Assembly (NCBI GenBank): GCA_049889175.1
Contig: JBMHDW010000011.1
Coordinates: forward strand, 62,001-126,000
Reading direction: 5' to 3'
From: JBMHDW01 sp049889175
Lineage (GTDB): Bacteria > Pseudomonadota > Gammaproteobacteria > Comchoanobacterales > Comchoanobacteraceae
Length of the DNA stretch: 64,000 bases
Each line of letters starts with the position of its first letter. The stretch's first letter is position 1. This document shows positions 36,172 through 43,838 of this stretch, in pieces. The position numbers were made by a program, and so were the translations under genes. The notes beneath the pieces were generated by a model, which saw only the letters and a list, made by a program, of their open reading frames with translations, did not search any database and had not been told where the DNA came from.

Positions 36172-36893
36172 CGAACTTTGATCTGCTGAGAGGATTCAAC
36201 ATTAGGTTGAGTGCTACTTGCTTGAATCTCTTTTACTCTGTACATGTTTTCAAATGAATCAGCTAAAGATGCAGTGTCACTATTATCATCTTTAGACTGT
36301 ACTAAAGCATTATTAATAGCCTGCATGGAAAAAGCTGATAAAATAACAGAAGATAGAGTCAACGCGTGCAATGTATGCAACAAAATGCCAACAGGAAGTC
36401 CCACAAGGATGTTTGCTGCTATCGGGTTCTTTTGAACCATTGATTTAAGCGCATCTAATTGTGAAGGTGTGGCTTTCATCATGAGGTTGGATGTTTTGCG
36501 ATCATCACTATAAATAGGTGAGCGCATGTTCCTTAAAAAATCTTGAAAAAAATCAACACTGCTATCTTTATTAGCTTGTAATAAACTTCTGACAACATGG
36601 GCAGGCTCATTAGTGAAGTCTTTATCAAGCTTGCCAAAAGTCGTAACCATTGCTAGATCATCAAGATTAGATCTGGTTATAAAACCATTGTGATCCAGAA
36701 TGTATTTAGCATTATTAGCCATATCAACAACAATTAACTGTTTTAGCTGTGGCTTCAACTCTAGAGTGAGGTCGCAGTTCATGGTGTTACCATCAGAAAC
36801 AAACAAAGTAGGAAGCATTTTGATTGCTACGTTTATTTGTTTCTCATCCATGACTTTTTGACTTATGGGGCTTAAATCAAATATCATAAACAA
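36168..36893 (-). CDS. Unknown protein with one central hydrophobic hairpin (241 aa)
   Basis: Not recognised. The first ~150 residues are soluble (alternating strands LTLELKPQLKQLIVVDM and helices), followed by a hydrophobic stretch of ~35 residues (NILVGLPVGILLHTLHALTLSSVILSAFSM split, ~160-190) that could be one long or two short membrane helices, and a polar Ser/Gln/Asp-rich tail. This tail-anchored-like plan fits a bacterial protein directed to a membrane. Convergent with comEC. Last of the minus block that includes thyA, 69 bases after it on the opposite end. Confidence 0.78.
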   Translation of the reverse strand: MFMIFDLSPISQKVMDEKQINVAIKMLPTLFVSDGNTMNCDLTLELKPQLKQLIVVDMANNAKYILDHNGFITRSNLDDLAMVTTFGKLDKDFTNEPAHVVRSLLQANKDSSVDFFQDFLRNMRSPIYSDDRKTSNLMMKATPSQLDALKSMVQKNPIAANILVGLPVGILLHTLHALTLSSVILSAFSMQAINNALVQSKDDNSDTASLADSFENMYRVKEIQASSTQPNVESSQQIKVR

Positions 36894-36961
36894 TACCTAT
36901 TTCAGATTATTTTCATTTTAAAGGCAATGTAAAAGGATTGCAAATAAAATTTCAGTAAAAA

Positions 36962-37753
36962 TTACACCGCAATCGGTGCTTTAATGCTAGGGTGGTGATT
37001 ATAATCTAGAAAATTGAAATCTTCAATGGTGTAGTCAAACAGTGATTTAGCTTTTCTCAGCAATAAAGTTGGTTGCTGTAAAGGTTCACGAGAAAGTTGT
37101 GTTTTAACTGCATCAATGTGATTGTTATAAATATGGCAATCTCCACCAAACCAAACAAATTCACCAACTTCAAAACCCGTTTGCTGCGCAACCATATGAA
37201 GGAGCAAGCTATAAGATGCAATATTAAATGGAACACCTAAGAACATATCGCAAGAGCGCTGGTAGAGTGAACATGAGAGTTTATTATTGGCAACATAAAA
37301 TTGAAATAGAAGGTGACATGGCGGTAAGGCCATTTGATCTAATGCACCTACGTTCCAAGCTGAGATAATGTGCCGACGAGAGTGAGGGTTTGATTTAAGG
37401 TTCATTATCAAATCTTTGATTTGATCGATGGTACGGCCGTCGGAAGCTTCCCAGCTTCGCCATTGGTGGCCATACACAGGCCCAAGATCACCGTGCTCAT
37501 TTGCCCATTCATCCCAAATATGGACATTATGGTCTGTAAGGTACTTAATGTTGGTATTACCTGATAAGAACCAAATAAGTTCATGAATAATGCCTTTTGT
37601 AAACATTTTTTTGGTTGTCAGAAGGGGGAATCGCTCGCTAACATCGAATCGCATGTTAAGACCAAATAAGCTAATAGTTCCTGTGCCTGTTCTATCTGTT
37701 TTATTATTGCCTTCAGTAAGAATTTTTTGTAATTGATTAAGATAAGTTTGCAT
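36962..37753 (-). CDS. thyA: Thymidylate synthase
   Basis: Converts dUMP to dTMP with methylene-tetrahydrofolate. I chose ATG at 37753, which gives 263-264 residues and places the catalytic cysteine at C146 (LPPCHLLFQFYV) as in E. coli. RTGTGT, WGDxxGPVYGHQWR-like (GDLGPVYGHQWRSW) and RSCDMFLGVPFNIASY blocks are present. Its start lies 17 bases inside the CsiV-like gene upstream. Confidence 0.98.
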   Translation of the reverse strand: MQTYLNQLQKILTEGNNKTDRTGTGTISLFGLNMRFDVSERFPLLTTKKMFTKGIIHELIWFLSGNTNIKYLTDHNVHIWDEWANEHGDLGPVYGHQWRSWEASDGRTIDQIKDLIMNLKSNPHSRRHIISAWNVGALDQMALPPCHLLFQFYVANNKLSCSLYQRSCDMFLGVPFNIASYSLLLHMVAQQTGFEVGEFVWFGGDCHIYNNHIDAVKTQLSREPLQQPTLLLRKAKSLFDYTIEDFNFLDYNHHPSIKAPIAV

Positions 37754-38267
37754 TGTCGTTGGTTTCCTCTGGTATAAATTGAATAAGTGCGCCAATCATA
37801 TGATGATCAAAATAACCAATTTGGCCATTTATTAGTCTTTGCTTTCCTGTTAGCTGAAATAGATTCTTTTCATCATCATAATGTTGAAGTGTTAGCTTGA
37901 TATCATGATTTTTATCTCGTGGTGTGTGGTAGATTTGTATGGTGGTGTTATTTGCAGAGAATGACCATGTTCTTTGGTCGGCATGAGGCCTCCACTGCGT
38001 ATGACTGATGATTGGAAAGGGGATGCGGTGAACATTATCTAAGTTATGTTGTAATAATTCAATAGGGCTAAAATTGCTATAAGCTAGCGGTAAATCATAT
38101 TTGTCTAGCGAGAAGTGTTTAGATGCAATAATTGGCTCATAGTCACCGAGTGTGTGTTGCTCCAGATACTGAGGCTGGTTGTGTTTAAAAATAGTGATAT
38201 CAACTATATCAGACTCGACAAAAGAAAAGCTAAATAAAAATAAGATTAAACTATAGTGTTTTGTCAT
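37737..38267 (-). CDS. CsiV-family (PF10972-like) secreted protein
   Basis: A 176-residue protein starting at MTKHYSLILFLFSFSFVES, a signal peptide. The mature part opens with VDITIFKHNQP, like the strand of CsiV, and ends with GYFDHHMIGALIQFIPEE, like the CsiV ending (HYxDHPxFGVLVxxxP). CsiV of Vibrio binds peptidoglycan and supports lytic septal-wall enzymes. The match is by two motifs only. ATG at 38267 was preferred over 38285 because the latter adds MRRLAS ahead of the signal peptide. It overlaps thyA and the 150-aa gene. Confidence 0.62.
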   Translation of the reverse strand: MTKHYSLILFLFSFSFVESDIVDITIFKHNQPQYLEQHTLGDYEPIIASKHFSLDKYDLPLAYSNFSPIELLQHNLDNVHRIPFPIISHTQWRPHADQRTWSFSANNTTIQIYHTPRDKNHDIKLTLQHYDDEKNLFQLTGKQRLINGQIGYFDHHMIGALIQFIPEETNDNANLS

Positions 38268-38703
38268 GCTTGCCAATCGTCTCATTAAAATTTGTTATAT
38301 TAGGGTAACGGTTTTGACCTTTTTTAGCAATAGAAGATTGTTGGTTGATGCGCAGGTTATTTGCTCGCACATAATTTATGCAGACTTGATAGGTATCGTG
38401 TGATAAGAAGTTTCCGCGAATCAAACAGGATGAGAACAAAAGGCCAATTACAAGCTCGTAAAAAATTGATTTTATTGAGAATCCCAGGTAGTTGAGAATT
38501 AATGGCCCTGCTATTGAGAAAATGGCAGTAGATAATAAAAATGGAATAGGGGAAAAGAAGTCATTAACATCAGACTCTGTCCAGTTAGCGCAAAATGAAT
38601 TTACTTTATATTCGAAAGGAAAATATAAAAAAGGCTTAATCGAAGGAGTAGAGCCAGATTGATCAGCGGTTATAATGTATCGCTGCGTCTTCTCCGTTGT
38701 CAT
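38251..38703 (-). CDS. Small two-helix membrane protein, paralogue 2 (150 aa)
   Basis: Unrecognised. A polar N-terminus (~1-45), DVNDFFSPIPFLL, two hydrophobic helices (~48-95), then FLSHDTYQVCINYVRAN and a polar tail. It aligns by eye with the preceding 152-aa protein (VRDYFSPFNFLL, two helices, LKGKFWDQSVLNSALNAF). The two genes overlap by 41 bases and probably arose by tandem duplication. Function unknown. Confidence 0.75.
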   Translation of the reverse strand: MTTEKTQRYIITADQSGSTPSIKPFLYFPFEYKVNSFCANWTESDVNDFFSPIPFLLSTAIFSIAGPLILNYLGFSIKSIFYELVIGLLFSSCLIRGNFLSHDTYQVCINYVRANNLRINQQSSIAKKGQNRYPNITNFNETIGKHDKTL

Positions 38704-39121
38704 TTTTATTCCCTTGTTTTTTATTTACGTCTTTATGGCTTGCATTTTTTGGGTTCATTATGTTAGCGAAACGGTCTGATTGTTTGTAATCAGGCTTTTC
38801 TTTAAATGCGTTTAAGGCTGAATTAAGGACAGACTGGTCCCAAAATTTACCTTTTAAAAAGTTGAGTGATAACAATGTACCAAATAAGCCAATGGCAAAG
38901 GTATTATAAAGGCCTGCCAAGGCAAAGATGTTAACGAGCATGGCGGAAAAAGTGATTACTAAACCCAATAAAAAATTAAACGGGCTGAAGTAGTCACGAA
39001 CTTGCTGTTCGGATTGGAACTGATGTGCGAAGCTAGCTTTATCAATAGCTTTTGTTGGTCTTAATGCATCAGGATAAAGTACTTTATCAGTCTTAGAATA
39101 TCTTGTCTCTTGTGCTGGCAT
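38663..39121 (-). CDS. Small two-helix membrane protein, paralogue 1 (152 aa)
   Basis: Unrecognised. Plan: a polar N-terminus with EQQVRDYFSPFNFLL (~41-55), two hydrophobic helices (~52-100), a short amphipathic segment and a Lys/Asn-rich tail. Shares the pattern V-x-D-[FY]-FSP-x2-FLL with the next gene. Lies downstream of a strong inverted repeat (39154-39190), which could be a transcript boundary. ATG at 39121 follows GGAGG-like bases (AGGAATA). Confidence 0.75.
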   Translation of the reverse strand: MPAQETRYSKTDKVLYPDALRPTKAIDKASFAHQFQSEQQVRDYFSPFNFLLGLVITFSAMLVNIFALAGLYNTFAIGLFGTLLSLNFLKGKFWDQSVLNSALNAFKEKPDYKQSDRFANIMNPKNASHKDVNKKQGNKNDNGEDAAIHYNR

Positions 39122-39153
39122 ATTCCTCCATTTAAAACAATTATTATAATAAT

Positions 39154-39190
39154 ACTCCCTAATAACAGTTTTGTCGAGTTATTAGGGAGT
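39154..39190 (-). repeat. Perfect 12-bp inverted repeat (hairpin) between genes
   Basis: ACTCCCTAATAA (39154-39165), a 13-base loop, TTATTAGGGAGT (39179-39190). It lies 25 bases past the 632-aa gene's stop and 33 before the next ATG. There is no run of T after it on the minus strand, so it is not a typical terminator; an RNA-processing or regulator site are alternatives. Confidence 0.7.
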
Positions 39191-39215
39191 AAAAAATTAA
39201 GAAAAAATGATTTAC

Positions 39216-41114
39216 TTAATAATTAAATCCAGTTGTTCCAGGTTTATAATCTGAAGGTTCTTCATATGATATTCGCACTTTTTTTATCATGTCCATCATT
39301 ATATCTTCAAGTCTATAATCATATAAAGGAGATTTAAGATTTTTGTCAGTCATATAATGTTTGGTATGCGTAGGGAGGTTGCTTTCATATTTCTTGCTTA
39401 TAACGAGGAAAGATCTTTTTGATTTGTCATCCGTTGTTTCTTTAGATTCATCCAATATAGTTTTGTTATTTTTATAGGCCCTGATAAATTCATCAATGGC
39501 TTCAAAGTATTTATCAGCATTCTCATCAAGAGTATATGAGAGCATAGTATCTTCGTCTATGCTGAACACGCTAAGAGTTAAATCAATTATTTTGAAACAA
39601 AGGTTCTTTGTATCTGTGTAATAATCTGGTTTTCTCTTTTTATTTTCACTAATATCTAAAACTAAATCTGAAATTTTTTGTCTTATATCATCTTTTACTG
39701 TGAAAATAGGAGCTGTTAATTTGTTTATAATCTCATCAGCTGCATCTTCTTCCTTATCTTCTTCTGAAAAAGAAGCATCGGCGTCTATTAATTCAAACAC
39801 TTTTTTCTGAAGTAGGATATCGCCACAGTTATCATTATCTTGATCGGAGATTTTTTGTTTTAACTTTAATATCTCGTCTATCAATAATTTGTTATTCGAG
39901 AGACAAGTTTTTAAAAGGCTAGTAACAGCTTGGCCAGTTGCATCGTCAATATGTAGCTCTGATATGATTTGATCTAAAAGTTCATTATTATACTTGTGTT
40001 TCAATTTTGCTATACTTGACTCATATCTCGCATTAAGAAAATCAAAGTATTGTTCATTTTTGCCCTCAGGTATAGCTGTGAAAAGACTTATCTCTGGTAA
40101 TTTTTTAATTAATGGGAGCGATGATAAATCTCGATGGTTAAAATATGCATCGATTTTATCGGAGACTTCTGTGAAGATAGCAGATATATCTGACAAGTAT
40201 TTTTTCTGTTCTTCTAAAGCAGAAACATAATCATCATAAGTAGGGGATTGTGTGCTTGTTTCTGTTATATTATTTAATTTATTTTGAATTTCTTTCATGT
40301 TTTTAGAAATATTTTTTTGGATTTGACTAGCTTGATCTTTGTATAGATTTAATGCTTGATCTAAAAATGTTTTAGGTACAAGGTTGTCGTTATGTTTATG
40401 TTTAGAATAATCAATGGCATCTATGAATAAACGTATTATTTTATTTAAAGTTAAGTTATTGTCTTTTACCTTGTAGTACTGCCCCACGCTACTAGCGTTT
40501 CTTATTTCCATTAATGTTTTTTGAAAGTATTGAGCCCAAGAGTCAGGTTTCATATTGAATTTAAAGAATTTATCAAGTTGCACAGGCCTTCCTGTACTAA
40601 GGCGAAGTTGATTGTTAACTGCATCATCGAACATTTCATTCTTAGTTGATTCAGCAGTGTATTCAATATTTGTATCTGTAATGTATAGTGCTACGCGGTC
40701 ATCTTTAGTTAGATTTGTGGAAGTGCTCGTTGTAGAGGTATCAATGCTTATTACGCTAGATGAAGACGCATTATCATTTTTGGTTAGATTTGTGGAAGTG
40801 CTCGTTGTAGCGGTATCAATGTTCATTCTATCAATTGTGCTATTATCATTACCTCGTTGCTCGGTGTTTTTATGTGTAGCATCAATCTTCAAATCTTTAG
40901 CTTCTTGTATTGCTTGTTTAAAGTTTTGATTAATTGTTTGAATGGATACTGCTGAAAGTAAAACAAGCCCTGGAACCATGTAATAAAGGTGAACAATAAT
41001 GTTTGGCCATATCAGTGGCATTGCCCAAGGTAGCGCAGTCAGCAATATTGAAAAGATAATTAAAGATATCGGAAGCCAATTTTGGCTTTTCGTTGCGTTC
41101 GTGTTTGATTTCAT
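39216..41114 (-). CDS. Membrane-anchored coiled-coil protein of unknown function (632 aa)
   Basis: Not recognised. Two N-terminal membrane helices (~12-62), a Ser/Thr/Asn-rich stretch (~80-150) with a repeated TSTSTNLTK block, then a long, charged and helical domain (~150-600) with many coiled-coil-like heptads (KMKEIQNKLNN..., SDKIDAYFN...), ending DYKPGTTGFNY. The plan (membrane anchor plus long helical cytoplasmic or surface domain) is common in host-interacting proteins. It is 26 bases downstream of the 737-aa gene and likely in one transcript. Confidence 0.8.
   Translation of the reverse strand: MKSNTNATKSQNWLPISLIIFSILLTALPWAMPLIWPNIIVHLYYMVPGLVLLSAVSIQTINQNFKQAIQEAKDLKIDATHKNTEQRGNDNSTIDRMNIDTATTSTSTNLTKNDNASSSSVISIDTSTTSTSTNLTKDDRVALYITDTNIEYTAESTKNEMFDDAVNNQLRLSTGRPVQLDKFFKFNMKPDSWAQYFQKTLMEIRNASSVGQYYKVKDNNLTLNKIIRLFIDAIDYSKHKHNDNLVPKTFLDQALNLYKDQASQIQKNISKNMKEIQNKLNNITETSTQSPTYDDYVSALEEQKKYLSDISAIFTEVSDKIDAYFNHRDLSSLPLIKKLPEISLFTAIPEGKNEQYFDFLNARYESSIAKLKHKYNNELLDQIISELHIDDATGQAVTSLLKTCLSNNKLLIDEILKLKQKISDQDNDNCGDILLQKKVFELIDADASFSEEDKEEDAADEIINKLTAPIFTVKDDIRQKISDLVLDISENKKRKPDYYTDTKNLCFKIIDLTLSVFSIDEDTMLSYTLDENADKYFEAIDEFIRAYKNNKTILDESKETTDDKSKRSFLVISKKYESNLPTHTKHYMTDKNLKSPLYDYRLEDIMMDMIKKVRISYEEPSDYKPGTTGFNY
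40708..40821 (-). repeat. In-gene direct repeat, two 39-base copies
   Basis: 40708-40746 and 40783-40821 differ at one base and are 75 bases apart, inside the 632-aa gene. They encode TSTSTNLTK-type copies. A 25-triplet spacing keeps frame, so the unit can expand or contract by recombination. Confidence 0.8.
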
Positions 41115-41140
41115 ACTTCACTCCTTTGTTAGTTAAATGT

Positions 41141-43354
41141 TTATATGCTTAATGTTTTGTCATTAGAAAGGCTACCCTTACCATTTTCTTCATGATTTCG
41201 ATTAAAAAAACCTAAACCCTGATTGCATAAGCGACCAAGCGTGCGGCCAAAATTTGTACTAAGTGGTCCACCAACAAATATATGATTTATTGGTAACTCG
41301 TACTTTGGCAACTCATTTTGATGTATAGTTTCCCTCAACTCTGATATTCTAGAAAAACTCTCCATATTTGTGTCATTATAGGTATCTTGCAATGATGTTG
41401 TAAAATATTCAGTTAAATGTGTTGTATTATATCTTGCTCTTGAAGATGATGAGAGTAGGCCAGTGATATGACTAAGTATACTTCGATCTGATTGATATGC
41501 AGTGGCTGAAAATGGTTTATCCTTATCACTTGTCATAATTAAAACATTTGCATCGTGACATTGTGCAAGCTGGTCTATGCAGCGCGTACCAACGCCAATA
41601 ATCTCTGCCAGTTGCAACTCCCTATGAGCATTTTGACATATCTCTATAACATCAATCAACTTATCAATATGGTCAAAATTTTCGGTTGTATTCTTGGGGT
41701 GTTTAGGATCTATTTCTGATTTTAAACTGAATTTCAAGCGATTTGCGTAAATATGGTGTAATGTAATGCCATTGCTCCTATTAACAATGATATTCGCATA
41801 CTTCTGCGCTTCGTTAAAATTACCTACTAATATATGATCTTCGATATTTAGAGTAAGCTTTCTGTATATCTCTTGTGTATTATCTTCTTGAAGAAGATTA
41901 AGCTCGTTGCAAAGTAATTCTAGATTTTCCATTGCCTTTTGTTTATGAGTTAGAACGATCTTTATGATATTGAGAAGTTCTTCTTTTGTGCTCTGTGTTA
42001 TAAGCGCTGCCGATCTATCCCTTATAACTAACTGGCGTAAAAGATGAGCGTCATTAAACATGGAGCTTGTTTGAAAAGGTTTGAGAAGTTCAACAAAACG
42101 TTGATCGGTAATATCTTTTATAGCTTTTTTAATATTGATTAAGTCTAATGAATCAAGCTTCTTGTCAGTTAATAGCATTTTTTTAACATGATGCCAGAGT
42201 TTGCCATCTTCACTGTTACAGATTTCTAAAATGTAATTATCATTAAAATCCAATAATGTATGGTGTAATTTAAGAGCTTTGTCGGCTTCTTTGAGTGTTT
42301 CTTTAGTTTTTATTCCCATGATTGTATCAAGTTTTAGCTTGGTCTCCTCTATATACATTGCTTTCTGACTCTCTAATAAATTTCCTATTACGCCACTGGT
42401 GAGAAAGGAATGTTGGTAACCATCGCTGTTTAATTTTCTTTCAAGTTCGGTTACTGTTTTACCAACATGATATATAAATTTCGGATTGCTGTCGGAGAGA
42501 CCTCTCTTAATACTCTCTTGCACTATTTCTGAAAAGGTTTCCTCATTGGTGCTTGCAAATTCAGTTTTGACTATCAGAACAGCATTGATAGCAAATGGTA
42601 TGTTAGGATTTATGATTCTGTTTGAACCCTCTTTTGAATTTTCCAGAAGGAGATTGAGGATTAAATACGTGAATAACTTTTTATTAGATGTGAACAGGAA
42701 ATTAAGGCTGGGGTAATCAGCAGTTACATCCTGTTGTTCCAGCAATTCCTGAATTTTATCACTACAAAAGCTAGTTAGTTTATTTTGAGATTGACTGGGT
42801 TGTTTATCATATTCTTTGACTATTAACGCACTGAAAATATCTTTTAATGTTGAACCTTTTTTTAAATCTTTGAATATTTTTTGGTGTACAATGGACATAA
42901 AAGTAGGGTTCTCAAGCATAGTCTCTTCAGTAGAAGCGTCGCGAACAATTGTTCTTAATTTCTTTTTACTTGATGCGGTTTTTAACCAGTGATATTGTTT
43001 TGGCAATGAATCTTGACTAAATTTTTGAATCTCGGTTTCTAGCGTGCTGTCTAGTGTTTGATCGTCACCTATTGCCATAATGTCATTGACTAACATTTGC
43101 TTTAAACTACTGTACCGGGTGTCTGTAGTGATGTCTTCCCAGACGCTATCTACCTTTGACAATTGTCCTGTTTTTGCAAACTCGTTGATTTGCCCAATGA
43201 TTCCCATTTCGGCTGAATTAAGCCTTTTATGTGTGTTTTCAGAATCTAATTTTTTTGATAACTGGATTAATAAATCGTACTTGATATGTTTCGTTTTACT
43301 TTCAGCGTCTGTTTCGTTGCACAGTATTATTTTTGCTGCAAATGATGCTTTCAT
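41141..43354 (-). CDS. Large soluble helical protein of unknown function (737 aa)
   Basis: Not recognised. No signal peptide or membrane helix; predominantly helical with repeated ~35-residue hydrophobic patterns, reminiscent of alpha-solenoid or coiled regions. The last ~45 residues turn Gly/Asn-rich (GRTLGRLCNQGLGFFNRNHEENG...SLSNDKTLSI) and resemble the tail of the 1892-aa protein. I use ATG at 43354, which has AAGGAA seven bases before it, not the earlier ATG at 43417 which has none and overlaps a promoter-like region. The upstream region (43418-43437) contains a PmrA-box-like repeat. Confidence 0.8.
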   Translation of the reverse strand: MKASFAAKIILCNETDAESKTKHIKYDLLIQLSKKLDSENTHKRLNSAEMGIIGQINEFAKTGQLSKVDSVWEDITTDTRYSSLKQMLVNDIMAIGDDQTLDSTLETEIQKFSQDSLPKQYHWLKTASSKKKLRTIVRDASTEETMLENPTFMSIVHQKIFKDLKKGSTLKDIFSALIVKEYDKQPSQSQNKLTSFCSDKIQELLEQQDVTADYPSLNFLFTSNKKLFTYLILNLLLENSKEGSNRIINPNIPFAINAVLIVKTEFASTNEETFSEIVQESIKRGLSDSNPKFIYHVGKTVTELERKLNSDGYQHSFLTSGVIGNLLESQKAMYIEETKLKLDTIMGIKTKETLKEADKALKLHHTLLDFNDNYILEICNSEDGKLWHHVKKMLLTDKKLDSLDLINIKKAIKDITDQRFVELLKPFQTSSMFNDAHLLRQLVIRDRSAALITQSTKEELLNIIKIVLTHKQKAMENLELLCNELNLLQEDNTQEIYRKLTLNIEDHILVGNFNEAQKYANIIVNRSNGITLHHIYANRLKFSLKSEIDPKHPKNTTENFDHIDKLIDVIEICQNAHRELQLAEIIGVGTRCIDQLAQCHDANVLIMTSDKDKPFSATAYQSDRSILSHITGLLSSSSRARYNTTHLTEYFTTSLQDTYNDTNMESFSRISELRETIHQNELPKYELPINHIFVGGPLSTNFGRTLGRLCNQGLGFFNRNHEENGKGSLSNDKTLSI

Positions 43355-43838
43355 AGTCTTTCCTTGTTGTAAGTTTACTCTTACACGTTGGATGATTGTT
43401 ACAGCGTATGCAAGCATAAATTTAAGTTTAATTTAATCCTAGTATTGTAATATATTTATGTAAAATAGCACTAATATTTTGTTTATATAATTGATAAGAA
43501 AGGATATTTTTGCTCTGGTGTCGCTTGTGATAATTAATATATTATTTAAATAAGTTTATTTGTTCTAAAATTAATTGTGAGATATAACTGCAGTTTTGCG
43601 TTTGTTTTGTGCTAAAATGGCATTTTAGCGCTATAATTATTCCTCGTGTAGAGATGTGTTTTGGCTTTGAATCGATGGTTTTATTTTAGGTTAAGCTTTT
43701 AGTTGATGTATCTAATCCACGGTATTCCAAGGTGGTTAGTTTGAATTGCCTAGCAATATATGCCTCTATAAAGGTATAGCAGTTGATATTTAATGAAGTG
43801 TTTTCATTTTTAGTGTGAAAAAAAGAAAATATCCTATG
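43355..43838. other. Gene-free 480-base stretch with regulatory-like elements
   Basis: Very AT-rich. Contains a tandem half-site, TTAAATTA and TTAAATTT spaced 11 bases apart (minus strand, 43418-43437), and a 19-base palindrome GCTAAAAT-GGC-ATTTTAGC (43611-43629) followed by TATAAT (43632-43637). I see no open frame of credible length and no tRNA. The 43438-43600 part lacks recognisable features. Confidence 0.6.
43418..43437 (-). promoter_or_regulatory. PmrA-box-like tandem repeat
   Basis: Reading the minus strand: ATTAAATTA, two bases, CTTAAATTT. This has the 9+2+9 layout of the Legionella/Coxiella PmrA box (cTTAATatT-N2-cTTAATatT), with about six of eight core bases in each half. The AT-rich context makes chance matches likely. 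Confidence 0.35.

Noticed and set aside
40708..40821. Repeat pair considered as a CRISPR-like array
   Set aside because: Only two copies, in a coding frame, spaced 75 bases, no cas genes.
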